Shown here piece by piece: positions 45,145 to 54,181 of a stretch of 64,000 nucleotides of DNA; position 1 is the first letter of the stretch; each line of letters begins with the position of its first letter. The position numbers were made by a program, and so were the translations under genes. The notes under the pieces were generated by a model. That model was not told the origin of the DNA and searched no databases. It saw only the letters and a program-made list of their open reading frames with translations. Location: contig NZ_LT594324.1 of the NCBI RefSeq assembly GCF_900089605.1, positions 2,666,001 through 2,730,000 on the forward strand, read 5' to 3'. Source of the DNA: Micromonospora narathiwatensis. GTDB taxonomy: Bacteria; Actinomycetota; Actinomycetes; Mycobacteriales; Micromonosporaceae.

Positions 45145-46281
45145 TCAGTCGGCCAGCCAGGCCCGGATCTCCGCGCCGTGCTCGTCCAGCCCCGGCGGCG
45201 GCAGGTCGTGGCGGGGCGGGGTGGCGGAGAGGCCGATCGGGTTGCGTATCCCGGGCACGCCGTCGACGGTGACCACCGGTTCGAGCCCCAGTTCGCCGGC
45301 CAGGGCGACGCCGCCGTCGACCGTGTTGATCGGGCTGCACGGCACGCCCGCCGCGCGCAGGTCGCGGAACCACTCCTCGCTGCACCGCTCGCGCAGCCGC
45401 GCGACCAGGAGCGGTCGGAGCAGCTCGCGGTTGGCGGTGCGGTCCTGGTTGCGCCGGAAACGCGGGTCGTCGGGCAGCGCCGGCAGGCCGAGCACCCGGC
45501 ACAGGGTACGGAACTGGCCGTCGTTGCCGGCGATCACCACGAGTTCGCCGTCGGCGGTGGGCAACGGCTCGTACGGGAAGATGCTCGGGTGGGCGTTGCC
45601 CATCCGGAACGGCACCGTCCCGGCGGCGACCTGGGCGCTGCTGTGGTTGACCAGGCCGGACAGGGCCGAGGAGAGCAGGTTGACCTCGACGTGCTGGCCG
45701 ACGCCGCACCGCTGCCGGTGGTGCAGGGCCGCGAGGATCCCGACGGCCGCGTGCAGCCCGGCCAGCACGTCGAGCACGGCGACCCCGGCCTTGTACGGCG
45801 GGCCGTCCGGGTCGCCGGTCAGGCTCATCAGCCCCGAGGCCGCCTGGACCATCAGGTCGTACCCGGGCAGGTCGGCGCCCGCCGCCGTGCCGAAGCCGCT
45901 GATCGAGGCGTAGACGATCCCGGCGTTGGCGGCGGCGACGCTGTCGTAGTCGAGGCCGAAGCGGCGCAGCGCGCCGGGCCGGAAATTCTGCACCATGACG
46001 TCGGCGCGTTCGGCGAGCCGGTGGGCCAGCGCCAGGTCGCCGGGGTCGGTGAGGTCCAGGGCGACCGAGCGCTTGTTGCGGTTGACGCCGAGATAGTAGG
46101 TGGCGACGCCGTCGCGGACCGGCGGCATCCAGGTACGGGTGTCGTCGCCGCCCGGTCCCTCCACCTTGACGACGTCGGCGCCGAGGTCGGCGAGGAGCAT
46201 CGTCGCGTACGGGCCGGCCAGGATCCGGGAGAAGTCCGCGACGAGGACGCCGCGCAACGGCCCCGACCCGTGCTCACCCAT
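45145..46281 (-). CDS. CaiB/BaiF (class III) CoA-transferase
   Basis: 378-residue family III CoA-transferase. The N-terminal GVLVADFSRILAGPYATMLLADLGADVVKVE, block YYLGVNRNKRSVALDL and catalytic Asp region LPGYDLMVQAASGLMSLTG are characteristic. The ATG at 46281 follows GAGGGGAGCGGCG; extending upstream adds a low-complexity segment. These enzymes move CoA between carboxylic acids such as formyl/oxalyl, carnitine or mesaconate derivatives; the substrates here are unknown and the neighbours give no clue. Confidence 0.92.
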   Translation of the reverse strand: MGEHGSGPLRGVLVADFSRILAGPYATMLLADLGADVVKVEGPGGDDTRTWMPPVRDGVATYYLGVNRNKRSVALDLTDPGDLALAHRLAERADVMVQNFRPGALRRFGLDYDSVAAANAGIVYASISGFGTAAGADLPGYDLMVQAASGLMSLTGDPDGPPYKAGVAVLDVLAGLHAAVGILAALHHRQRCGVGQHVEVNLLSSALSGLVNHSSAQVAAGTVPFRMGNAHPSIFPYEPLPTADGELVVIAGNDGQFRTLCRVLGLPALPDDPRFRRNQDRTANRELLRPLLVARLRERCSEEWFRDLRAAGVPCSPINTVDGGVALAGELGLEPVVTVDGVPGIRNPIGLSATPPRHDLPPPGLDEHGAEIRAWLAD

Positions 46282-46403
46282 CGCCGCTCCCCTCCCCCGG
46301 TGCCGCCACGGCGTTCGGGCACCACCGTACCGGTCGGCACGCCGTCGGCCCGGATGCGAGCCGGTCGATGACATTCCGTTCATGAACGGACCGCGCGGGC
46401 GGG

Positions 46404-47174
46404 ATGCCGGCCAGAATCGCGTCCGTGGGCGGATGGTCGCGCAGAGCCGTAGCCGTGCTGGGTGCCGTCATCGCCGTGGCGGCTGCTCCGGCGGTGCCGG
46501 CCGCCGGACACGGTGGCCGGCAACCGATTCCCGATGCGGCCTACTACCGGGCCGACCTGGCCGCCGTCACACCGCAACCGGCTGGCGTGGGGGTGCGCGT
46601 CGACCCGGGCGGCGAGTGGATCGAGATCACCAACGCCGGGCCGGCCGAGGTGATCGTGCTCGGCTACAGCCGGGAGCCGTACCTGCGGATCACCGCGACG
46701 ACGGTGCAGGAGAACCAGCTGTCGCAGACCACGTACCTCAACCGCAGCATGTTCGCCGACACCCTGCCGGCCGGGCAGGATCCGACCGCGCTCGCGCCGG
46801 CGTGGCGGACCGTCGGCGCCAAGGGCACCGCCCGCTGGCACGACCATCGCATCCACTGGATGGGGCAGGCGCGGCCGGCGGCGGTCGAGGCGGACCCGCG
46901 ACACCCGCATCCGGTCGGCGACTGGACGGTCCACGCGACGGCCGGTGGGCAGCCCTTCACGATCACCGGCCGGCTGCGGTGGCTGGGCAAACCGGACGCC
47001 GACGGTGACCGGATCCCGCAGTGGCTACTCCTCTCCCTGGAGGCGGCGGGCATCGTCGTGCTGCTCGGTGTCGGCCTGTTGACCCGGCGTCGCCGGCGGG
47101 ATCCGGACCCGCGGGTGACGTCCGGCGCGGTCGCCGCACCGGCAACGGACGGCACCGCCGCGCGCCCCGGCTGA
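46404..47174 (+). CDS. Secreted, C-terminally anchored hypothetical protein
   Basis: 256-residue protein. A signal peptide (AVAVLGAVIAVAAAPAVPAAG) is followed by an extracytoplasmic domain of about 180 residues with beta-rich sequence (WIEITNAGPAEVIVLGYSREPYL, RWHDHRIHWMG, WTVHATAGGQPFTITGRLRW). One C-terminal helix (WLLLSLEAAGIVVLLGVGLL) precedes a basic tail. This topology matches actinomycete proteins often found near copper-handling or YcnI-like genes, but no motif allows a function. A terminator hairpin follows. Confidence 0.85.
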   Translation: MPARIASVGGWSRRAVAVLGAVIAVAAAPAVPAAGHGGRQPIPDAAYYRADLAAVTPQPAGVGVRVDPGGEWIEITNAGPAEVIVLGYSREPYLRITATTVQENQLSQTTYLNRSMFADTLPAGQDPTALAPAWRTVGAKGTARWHDHRIHWMGQARPAAVEADPRHPHPVGDWTVHATAGGQPFTITGRLRWLGKPDADGDRIPQWLLLSLEAAGIVVLLGVGLLTRRRRRDPDPRVTSGAVAAPATDGTAARPG

Positions 47175-47195
47175 TCCGCTCCGGCCGATCCGCCG

Positions 47196-47222
47196 GCCGG
47201 GCCGCCTCGATGGCGGCCCGGC
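47196..47222. terminator. Bidirectional terminator between convergent genes
   Basis: An 11-bp perfect stem (GCCGGGCCGCC with GGCGGCCCGGC) and TCGAT loop lie 22 nt past the secreted-protein stop and 31 nt past the stop of the convergent gene. Confidence 0.75.
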
Positions 47223-47253
47223 GGCGGTCGTAGGCGTCGATCGGCGGAACCCG

Positions 47254-48075
47254 TCACATCACGTGCCGGAGCACCCCCAGGGACGCGAGGACCGGCTCCT
47301 GTGCCGTCAGCGCCGAGGCGAGATCCGGTTCGCGGCCGGTGAGGCTGTCCAACACCTCGCCGGCCGCCCCGTGCCCGTGCGCGTCGCCGTCGACGCCCGC
47401 CGCGACGAACACGTCGTCCTCGGCGACGCCGATCTCGTACCGCGACTCGGTGGTGTCCCGCAGCGCGAGCGTGGCGGCCGGCGGATTGCCGGCGAGCACG
47501 CCGACACCCCCGGCGAGCAGCAGACCGTACATGGTGACCAGAGGGAAGTCCTCGGCCCGCGACTCCGGCTCCGACCCGAGCGCCAGCGCCACGTCCCGCT
47601 CGTGGATCCAGGCGTCCCAGAGTATGTGCAGGGACAGGGTCGACCAGTGCAGTTGACGGCCGCTCGGCGCGGGCATCAGCGGACCTTCCGGCCCGGCGGC
47701 CCGGGCCTGGAACAGCTCCCGCTCCCGCTCCACCAGCCCCGCCAGGGTCTGGACGGTTTCCTCCGCGCTCTGCACGGGCGAGTCCGCCAGCCACAGCGCC
47801 GGGGTGGTGGCCGGTTGGAAGGGGCCGTGGCGCAGGAACCGCTCGACCTCCGGGCTGCCGCTGAGCAGGGCGACGTGCAGCTCGGCCACGTTGACCACGT
47901 GCCGGACCACGTCGTGCACCGACCAGGCGGTGCAGCGGGACCTCGTCGCCCAGCCCGCCGGTTCGATCTGTGTGACGAGGCGGAGGAAATTCGAACGTTG
48001 GCGCTCGATCGTCGCGCCGATCGTTTCCGGGCCGGTGGTCAGGCCACGCTTCTCGGTGAGCACAAGATCAGACAA
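47254..48075 (-). CDS. Maleylpyruvate isomerase family (DinB-like, mycothiol-type) protein
   Basis: 273-residue protein of the MDMPI/DinB superfamily. The N-terminal metal-binding helix bundle has WATRSRCTAWSVHDVVRHVVNVAELH (metal His residues) and LHILWDAWIHERDVALAL. The C-terminal 90 residues fit the MDMPI C-terminal domain. Related enzymes use mycothiol for isomerisation or transfer. The TTG at 48075 is supported by GAGGGG 8 nt upstream. Its promoter region contains a 10-bp direct repeat at 48139-48160. Confidence 0.87.
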   Translation of the reverse strand: MSDLVLTEKRGLTTGPETIGATIERQRSNFLRLVTQIEPAGWATRSRCTAWSVHDVVRHVVNVAELHVALLSGSPEVERFLRHGPFQPATTPALWLADSPVQSAEETVQTLAGLVERERELFQARAAGPEGPLMPAPSGRQLHWSTLSLHILWDAWIHERDVALALGSEPESRAEDFPLVTMYGLLLAGGVGVLAGNPPAATLALRDTTESRYEIGVAEDDVFVAAGVDGDAHGHGAAGEVLDSLTGREPDLASALTAQEPVLASLGVLRHVM

Positions 48076-48138
48076 TGGATCACCCCTCGGAGAGCACGAC
48101 AGGAGCTGCGTCGCGGACAGTCCTCAAAGGATAATGAT

Positions 48139-48160
48139 TCGGTACGACACTCGGTACGAC
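48139..48160. repeat. 10-bp direct repeat in the promoter region of the MDMPI-family gene
   Basis: TCGGTACGAC occurs twice (48139-48148 and 48151-48160), spaced 12 bp start to start, just upstream of a possible leftward -10 (TATCCT on the minus strand, 48132-48127). Confidence 0.45.
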
Positions 48161-48309
48161 GACAGTGGCAGTGAGTCATACCGGGCCGGGCGGGAGAGTC
48201 GGACGAACGACCGAGCAGTCCCTGCCTGGGGACGATCATCAGGATGCCGGGAGGCGGGCGACGTACCCGCCTTGCGTGTCCTTCCCGGGCGGCGACCGTT
48301 GTACGAGGT

Positions 48310-49551
48310 GTGCAGGCGAAACGCTCCGCCATCGCGACGAACCCCCCGGCATCCCGGTGGCAGATCGAGTGGGCGCGGCGCGAGAACGACCGGCGGCAGC
48401 GGGCATACGACACGCGGATCGCGGCCTGGCGGCGGCGCGAGGAGCATCTCGTCCGGCTACGGATCGAGGCCGCGGCGTTCCTCGGGTGCACGCAGCCGCG
48501 GGCCGGGCTGCCGGCCGAACTCGACCACGACGAGGTCGTCTACCGCGTACTGCCGGCCGTTGAGCTGATCGAGGCCGAGGCGCGGCATCTCACCGGCCTG
48601 CCCGCGCCGGGGCTGACCGTCGCGGCGACCACCTTCGACGAGCCCGGGCACGCGCTGCCGGTGGGCCTGCGGGTCGTCGACGCCGGCATGGCGGTCGTCA
48701 CCGACCGTCGGGTCGTCTTCGCCGGGCACGACGGCCGACGCGAGTGGACGTACCGGAGCATGCTGGGTCCGGGGCACCACCCCGACGTACCGATCACCCT
48801 GCTGCACACCGCGGACGGCCGCCGCCCGGCCGGGTTGCGGGTCCCGGCCGGCACCGCCGTGAACGCCCGCTTCTACCTCACCCTCGCCTTCGCCACCGTC
48901 ACCGGGGCACGCGCGGGCGTCGTCGCACAGGTCGACGCGTTGCTGGCCGCGCACCGCGACGCCCGGCCGGCGCCGCCCCCGGCGGCAGTGCCGCACCACG
49001 CCCCGTTCCCCGTGCCGCGTCCCGAACGGATGGCGGCAGCCGCCGCCGTCGTCGTCGCGGTGGCGTTCGCGGCGCTGGCCAGCGGCACCCTCCGCGCCGA
49101 GCCGGCGGAGCTGCCGTACCGGGCGGAGGCGGGCGCGGGCGGGATCGCCGCGACCGCGGACACGGGCCGGGCCACCGGGGACCCGCTCCCGAGCCCGTTC
49201 ACCGGCCCGGCGCCGACGGGCAGCCCGACCCGCCGCCCACCGGTGACCGCTCCGGTGGCCCGGACCGGGGGCGAGCCGGTCGCCCGGCCCGTGACACGTG
49301 GGGGCGCCGTTCCGGCGACGCACGCCGCGACCACCGCGCCGGCACCGACCGTTCGGCCCGCGCCGACCGCCGTGCCGGCGCCGACCGCGACCCTCCCCCC
49401 GACCACCGGCCCCACCCCGACCACCGGCCCCACCCCGACCACGGCACCCACGCCGACGCCGTCGGCCGGCCCCTCGGTGCGCGGCGACTGCCCGGACCTG
49501 CTGCGGCTGCCGCTGATCGAACCGCTGCTGTGTCCGTTGACCGGCTCGTGA
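48310..49551 (+). CDS. Membrane-anchored hypothetical protein with Pro/Thr-rich exported tail
   Basis: 413-residue protein of unknown function. The N-terminal 230 residues are soluble and charged (WQIEWARRENDRRQRAYDTRI, likely coiled coil, then a domain with VVTDRRVVFAGHDGRREWTY). One helix (MAAAAAVVVAVAFAALASG, about residue 240-258) is followed by a Pro/Thr/Ala-rich low-complexity stretch with PTTGPT repeats. A short C-terminal segment has two Cys residues (RGDCPDLL, PLLCPLTG). The start is uncertain: I chose the GTG at 48310, but earlier frames from 48244 remain open. Confidence 0.72.
   Translation: MQAKRSAIATNPPASRWQIEWARRENDRRQRAYDTRIAAWRRREEHLVRLRIEAAAFLGCTQPRAGLPAELDHDEVVYRVLPAVELIEAEARHLTGLPAPGLTVAATTFDEPGHALPVGLRVVDAGMAVVTDRRVVFAGHDGRREWTYRSMLGPGHHPDVPITLLHTADGRRPAGLRVPAGTAVNARFYLTLAFATVTGARAGVVAQVDALLAAHRDARPAPPPAAVPHHAPFPVPRPERMAAAAAVVVAVAFAALASGTLRAEPAELPYRAEAGAGGIAATADTGRATGDPLPSPFTGPAPTGSPTRRPPVTAPVARTGGEPVARPVTRGGAVPATHAATTAPAPTVRPAPTAVPAPTATLPPTTGPTPTTGPTPTTAPTPTPSAGPSVRGDCPDLLRLPLIEPLLCPLTGS
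49399..49452 (+). repeat. 18-bp tandem repeat encoding PTTGPT
   Basis: CCGACCACCGGCCCCACC is repeated perfectly twice (49399-49434) with a third degenerate copy, in the Pro/Thr-rich part of the hypothetical membrane protein. Copy number could vary among strains. Confidence 0.85.
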
Positions 49552-49605
49552 GCGCGCCCCGACCGCCGGGACGTCGCGGCGAGGGCGACGCCGGTCCCGC
49601 GTCGG

Positions 49606-50673
49606 TCAGGACCGCGGGGTGAGCAGGTAGTCGTCGGCGTCCGGGCTCCACCGCAGATCCACCACGCCGCCGGTGGCCGCCGCCTTGCAGAACTGCAGGA
49701 AGCTGCGGTAGCCGAGCTTCTTCTCGCTGAAGTCGGGGCGCGCCCGGCGGAGCTGGTCCTTCAGCCCGGAGAGCGCGACCGCGCCGCCGCCGGCCAGGTC
49801 CGCGACCACGGAGCGCAGCAGCGCGAAGGCCGCCTCCGGGTCACCGCGTTCGGGCAGCGACACCTCGGGGTCACCCTTGGCGGGCCCCTCGGCCAGCTCG
49901 ACCACGTTGTGTTCGGCGAGGTAGCGCAGGAGTTCGCCGAAGGTACGGAAACCGTAGTCGGACTCGCTGAACGTCGGATCCTTGCGTAGCAGGGTCCGCT
50001 TCAACCCGGAGGCGGTCACCTCGCCGCTGGTGCCGCCCTGGAGGCCGGCCACGGTCTGCGCGACGAGGACGGCGAGGGTGTCGACGTCGCGGGCGGGTTC
50101 CTCCGCCACCGGCTGGGGCTCGGGCTCCGGCGGCTGGGCGGCCTCGGGGGCGGTTGCCCGGCCGGGACGGCCACGCCGACCGGTGGTGGTGGGCACCTCG
50201 ACCCCCTCCAGCCGGTCGTAGTAGAGGAACTCGTCGCAGGCGGGCGGGAGCAGGGCCGAGGTCGACCTCTCCACCCCGACCCCGATGACCCGCTTGTTGA
50301 GTTCGCGGAGCTTGTAGACCAGCGGGGTGAAGTCGCTGTCGCCGGTGCAGATCACGAACGTGGAGAGGTAGTCGCGTTCGAAGGCCAGCTCCACGGCGTC
50401 CACGGCCATCTTGATGTCGGCGGCGTTCTTCCGGGTGGCGCCCATCCGCTGGGGGATCTCGATGAGTTCGACGTGCGACCGGGTGAGCATCCGCCGGTCC
50501 TCGTCGAAGTACGACCAGTCGGCGTACGCCCGGCGCACCACCACCCGGCCCCGCTCGGCGAGGGCGTCGGCGATCGGACGGAAGTCGAAGGCCCGCCCGC
50601 CGTGATGGTCGCGTACGCCCAGCGCCAGGTTCTCGTAGTCGAGGAACAGCGCGATCCGGTCTTCGGCATCCAC
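49606..50673 (-). CDS. NYN domain protein with two C-terminal LOTUS/OST-HTH domains
   Basis: 355-residue protein. A PIN-like NYN nuclease domain (residues 5-155) has acidic residues Asp12 (ALFLDYENLALG), Asp86 (AADIKMAVDAVEL) and Asp112/Asp114 (ICTGDSDFTPLVY). An acidic/Pro linker leads to two winged-helix OST-HTH/LOTUS domains (about 198-262 and 280-342) with YGFRTFGELLRYL and LGYRSFLQFCKAA. This is the architecture of MARF1-like RNA-regulating nucleases. It likely cleaves or binds RNA; the target is unknown. The GTG at 50673 gives VDAEDRIALFLDYEN. Confidence 0.92.
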   Translation of the reverse strand: MDAEDRIALFLDYENLALGVRDHHGGRAFDFRPIADALAERGRVVVRRAYADWSYFDEDRRMLTRSHVELIEIPQRMGATRKNAADIKMAVDAVELAFERDYLSTFVICTGDSDFTPLVYKLRELNKRVIGVGVERSTSALLPPACDEFLYYDRLEGVEVPTTTGRRGRPGRATAPEAAQPPEPEPQPVAEEPARDVDTLAVLVAQTVAGLQGGTSGEVTASGLKRTLLRKDPTFSESDYGFRTFGELLRYLAEHNVVELAEGPAKGDPEVSLPERGDPEAAFALLRSVVADLAGGGAVALSGLKDQLRRARPDFSEKKLGYRSFLQFCKAAATGGVVDLRWSPDADDYLLTPRS

Positions 50674-50787
50674 GCCGGCCAGCCTAGACCGGCGGGTGCT
50701 CGTCCGCGCGGACCGCGACCGCGTCCGGCGTTCCCGGCGACGGCCCCGGTCGCGCCGCCCCAATTCCGGCGCCCGGGAGGTCGGTGG

Positions 50788-51801
50788 TCAGTGGCGGCGC
50801 CAGGCCAGCACGCCGACCGCCGCTCCGGTGAGGCCGGCGGCGGTGACCAGCCGGTGCCGGGACAACCAGGCCTGCGTGCTGTGCCGGTGCGCCCGGCCGC
50901 CGAAGCTGCCCCGCGCGCCGTAGTCCCGGCCCTGCGGGCCGTCCGCCGGCCGCCACAGGTTGACCGGCCGGTCGTGGTCGGCCGGACGGTCGGTCTGCTG
51001 CGAGTCGTAGCCGGTGCGGGCCAGGTACCGGTCGAGCAGGCCGGGCGCGATCCGGTTGCCGAGGATGGTGAGGGCGGTGGAGGCGCCCACCCAGTACTCG
51101 CGGCGGCCGGGTCGGTCGGCGGCGGCGACGATGGCCCGGGCGGCGACCTCCGGCTCGTAGATCGGCGGCACCGGTTGGGCGTGCCGGGGCAGCCGGGACA
51201 GCAGCCAGTCGAACTGCGGGGTGTTCAGCGCGGGCAGGTGCACCATCGTCACCTTGACGTTGCTCCGGTCGTGCATCAGCTCGCACCGCAGCGCCTCGGT
51301 GAACCCGACGATCGCGTGCTTGGCCCCGCAGTACGTGGCCTGCAACGGGATTCCCCGGTACGCCAGCGCCGAACCGACCTGCACGATGGCCCCCCGGTCC
51401 CGGGGCACCATGTGGTGCAGGGCCACCCGGGTGCCGTGCACGTAGCCGAGATAGGTGACCTCCATGGCCCGACGGAACTCCTCCGGCCGGGTCTGCAGGA
51501 ACGGGGCGAACACGGAGCTGAACGCGTCGTTGATCCACAGGTCGATCGGCCCGAGTTCGGCCTCGATCCGCTGCCCGGCGGCCACCACCTGGTCGTAGTC
51601 GGCCATGTCCACCTCGACGGGCAGGGCCCGGCCGCCGGCCGCCCGTACCTCCTCGGCGGCGGCGTCGAGCCCGGTGCGCCCCCGGGCCAGCAGCGCGATG
51701 GCGATGCCCCGCCGGGCGAGCAACCGGGCGGTGGCCCGCCCGACCCCGGCGCTGGCCCCCGTGATCACCGCTACCTGTGCCTTCTGTCGGTTCCGGCTCA
51801 T
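50788..51801 (-). CDS. Short-chain dehydrogenase/reductase with C-terminal membrane anchor
   Basis: 337-residue SDR. The NAD(P) site is VAVITGASAGVGRATARLL, the catalytic Tyr-Lys pair lies in QATYCGAKHAIVGFTEAL, and VQVGSALAYRG carries the Ser. After the core (about residue 230) is an extension ending in a hydrophobic segment VTAAGLTGAAVGVLAW that may anchor it to the membrane. The ATG at 51801 follows a GAGTGAC stretch. It is divergent from the GH15 gene. The substrate is unknown. Confidence 0.9.
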   Translation of the reverse strand: MSRNRQKAQVAVITGASAGVGRATARLLARRGIAIALLARGRTGLDAAAEEVRAAGGRALPVEVDMADYDQVVAAGQRIEAELGPIDLWINDAFSSVFAPFLQTRPEEFRRAMEVTYLGYVHGTRVALHHMVPRDRGAIVQVGSALAYRGIPLQATYCGAKHAIVGFTEALRCELMHDRSNVKVTMVHLPALNTPQFDWLLSRLPRHAQPVPPIYEPEVAARAIVAAADRPGRREYWVGASTALTILGNRIAPGLLDRYLARTGYDSQQTDRPADHDRPVNLWRPADGPQGRDYGARGSFGGRAHRHSTQAWLSRHRLVTAAGLTGAAVGVLAWRRH

Positions 51802-51929
51802 GTCACTCCCCGGGCATCGTCCGTCCAGTCCTGGCAGTACCCCGGCAGCCACCAGGTACTCCGGTCGGACGCGTCCGGATCCTTCGGGCCAGGTGTGGGC
51901 CGGCCCGCGCCGGGTAGGGGCTGGCCGAG

Positions 51930-53729
51930 GTGGTGCCGGTGGGACGGGACGAGCGGCCCGGCGCGTGGGGGACGGACGCCCACGAGCCGAGCGTGCTGCG
52001 CGAGTACGCGCTGCTCGCCGACGGCCACCGGGGCGCCCTCGTCGGGCCGGACGGGAACGTGACCTGGCTCTGCGCACCCGGGTGGGCGGACCCGCCCGTG
52101 TTCAGCGGCCTGCTCGGCGGCCGGGGCGACTACCTCGTGACACCGGCGGACCGCCGGTACGTCTGGGGCGGCCACTACGAGCCGGGCTCGCTGGTGTGGG
52201 TGAGCCGGTGGGTGACCACGGACGGGATCATCGAGTGCCGCGAGGCCCTGCTGTTTCCCGGTGAGGCGCGACGGGTGGTGCTGCTGCGGCAGATCCACGC
52301 GCTGGACCGGGCTGCGACCGTCCACGTCCGGGTCGATCCGCGCGCCGACTTCGGGCGCGAGCCGGTGCGCGAGGTACGCCGCGACGGGCCGCACTGGCTG
52401 GCCCGTACGGGCGGTCTGTACCTGCGGCACAGCGGTGGGGAGCGGCTGCGGCCCACCACCGACGGCCCGCTCTGTGGCGAGCTGACGGTCCCCGCCGGCG
52501 GGCGGCACGATCTGGTGCTGGAGATCGCGACGCGGCCGCTCGACGCCGAGCCGCCCCGGCCGGACGAGTTGTGGCGGACCACCGAGCAGACCTGGGCGGC
52601 GTCCCTGCCGCCGCTGGCCGGCGGGCCCGCGCAGCGGGACGCGGTCTTCGCGTACGCGGTGCTGCGCGGCCTGACCCGGCCGGGTGGCGGCACGGTGGCC
52701 GCGATCACCATGGCGCTGCCCGAGCGGGCACTCGCCGGCCACAACTACGACTACCGCTACGCGTGGCTGCGGGACCAGTCCTTCACCGGTCAGGCCGCCG
52801 CCCTGGTCGGCCGGTACGACCTGCTGGACGACGCGGTCGCGTTCCTCGCCCAACGGGTGCTCGCCGACGGTGACCGCCTCGCCCCCGCCTACACGGTCGA
52901 CGGGGACCCGGTGCCGCCGCAGCACGGGCTGGAGTTCCTGCCGGGCTATCCGGGCGGATCGCCCCGGCTCGGCAACTGGGTCCGGGAGCAGTTCCAACTC
53001 GACGCCTTCGGCGAGATCCTGCTGCTGCTCGCGGCCGCCGCTCGCCACGACCGGTTGGACGACGACTCCCGGCGGGCGATGGAGCTGGCCGCGCGGACCA
53101 TCGGGGAGCGCTGGCAGCAGTCCGACTCGGGCATCTGGGAGCTGCCGGCCCGGCAGTGGACGCATTCGAAGCTGATGTGTGTGGCCGGGCTGCGGGCGGC
53201 CGCCCGGGTCGCGTCACGGCGGTCGGCCGGGCGGTGGGCGGCGCTCGCCGACACGATCCTGGCCGACGCCGCGGCGCACGGCCTGCACCCGTCCGGGCGT
53301 TGGCAGCGGGCGTACGACGACGAGCGGGTCGACGGGGCGCTGCTGTTTCCCGGCATTCGGGGAGCGCTGCCGACCGGGGATCCGCGTACCGAGGTGACCC
53401 GTCGGGCGGTCCTGGCCGAACTGGAGTGCGAGGGCTACCTCTACCGGTTCCGTCCGGACAGTCGCCCGCTCGGCGACGCGGAGGGCGCCTTCCTGCTGTG
53501 CGGGTTCGCCGCGGCGCTCGCCGCCTGGCAGGCCGGCGACGTGGTGGGGGCGAACCGGTGGTTCGAGCGCAACCGGGCCGCGTGCGGAGCACCGGGACTC
53601 TTCACCGAGGAGTACGACGTGCAACAGCGGCAGCTGCGCGGCAACTTTCCGCAGGCTTTCGTGCACGCGTTGATGCTGGAGACCGCGGTGACGCTCGGCC
53701 AGGCCGAGCCCTGCCCGGCCCGCCACTGA
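51930..53729 (+). CDS. GH15 family glucoamylase/trehalase-like glycoside hydrolase
   Basis: 599-residue GH15 protein, cytoplasmic in appearance. The N-terminal beta-sandwich (VLREYALLADGHRGALVGPDGNVTWLC) is followed by an (alpha/alpha)6 domain with HNYDYRYAWLRDQSFTGQAAAL, YTVDGDPVPPQHGLEFLPGYPG, RQWTHSKLMCVAGLRAA and the C-terminal FTEEYDVQQRQLRGNFPQAFVHALM, all typical. Family members hydrolyse alpha-1,4-glucans or trehalose by inversion; which one cannot be told. The start is uncertain among GTG codons at 51930, 51933 and 51939. Confidence 0.9.
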   Translation: MVPVGRDERPGAWGTDAHEPSVLREYALLADGHRGALVGPDGNVTWLCAPGWADPPVFSGLLGGRGDYLVTPADRRYVWGGHYEPGSLVWVSRWVTTDGIIECREALLFPGEARRVVLLRQIHALDRAATVHVRVDPRADFGREPVREVRRDGPHWLARTGGLYLRHSGGERLRPTTDGPLCGELTVPAGGRHDLVLEIATRPLDAEPPRPDELWRTTEQTWAASLPPLAGGPAQRDAVFAYAVLRGLTRPGGGTVAAITMALPERALAGHNYDYRYAWLRDQSFTGQAAALVGRYDLLDDAVAFLAQRVLADGDRLAPAYTVDGDPVPPQHGLEFLPGYPGGSPRLGNWVREQFQLDAFGEILLLLAAAARHDRLDDDSRRAMELAARTIGERWQQSDSGIWELPARQWTHSKLMCVAGLRAAARVASRRSAGRWAALADTILADAAAHGLHPSGRWQRAYDDERVDGALLFPGIRGALPTGDPRTEVTRRAVLAELECEGYLYRFRPDSRPLGDAEGAFLLCGFAAALAAWQAGDVVGANRWFERNRAACGAPGLFTEEYDVQQRQLRGNFPQAFVHALMLETAVTLGQAEPCPARH

Positions 53730-53802
53730 CCGGGCCGGACCGATCGACCCGCCGGCTGGTGTCGTCGTCCTCGCCCCCAGCCGGGCGGCAGGCCGCACGG
53801 GG

Positions 53803-54159
53803 TCACGGCGAGCGCCGCCGACGGGCCGCGCGCAGGTCCAGCGTCGACCAGCCGCCGGCGATCGCGGCGTCCAGCAGGGCGATCCGGCGCTGCCGGCGGT
53901 CGACGGCGGCGAGCGCCAGCGCGGTCGCCGCGTGCAGCAGGTCCGCCGCCGCACCGGCGGCGAGCACCATCGGCACCGGTCGGCGCAGGGTCACCGCCGC
54001 CTGGGCCAGGTGCCGCACGCCGAGCACCCGCAGCGTCCCCACCGCGAGCCCGCTCGGGTGGCCCCACCGGCGCAACAGCCGGCGCGGCGCCACGATCAGC
54101 GTCGCGCCCCAGGCCAGCCGCCCCAAGCCGCTGGTGTGCCACGCCGGTGTCGGATCCAT
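53803..54159 (-). CDS. Small membrane protein of unknown function
   Basis: 118-residue protein with two or three hydrophobic stretches (LGRLAWGATLIVAPRRLL, VPMVLAAGAAADLLHAATALALAAV, IALLDAAIAGGWSTLDL). The ATG at 54159 has GAGGAGCGG upstream and lies 22 nt after the enolase-superfamily gene, so it is probably the last gene of that operon. No family is recognised. Confidence 0.78.
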   Translation of the reverse strand: MDPTPAWHTSGLGRLAWGATLIVAPRRLLRRWGHPSGLAVGTLRVLGVRHLAQAAVTLRRPVPMVLAAGAAADLLHAATALALAAVDRRQRRIALLDAAIAGGWSTLDLRAARRRRSP

Positions 54160-54181
54160 CGCACCGCTCCTCTCCCTCGGT

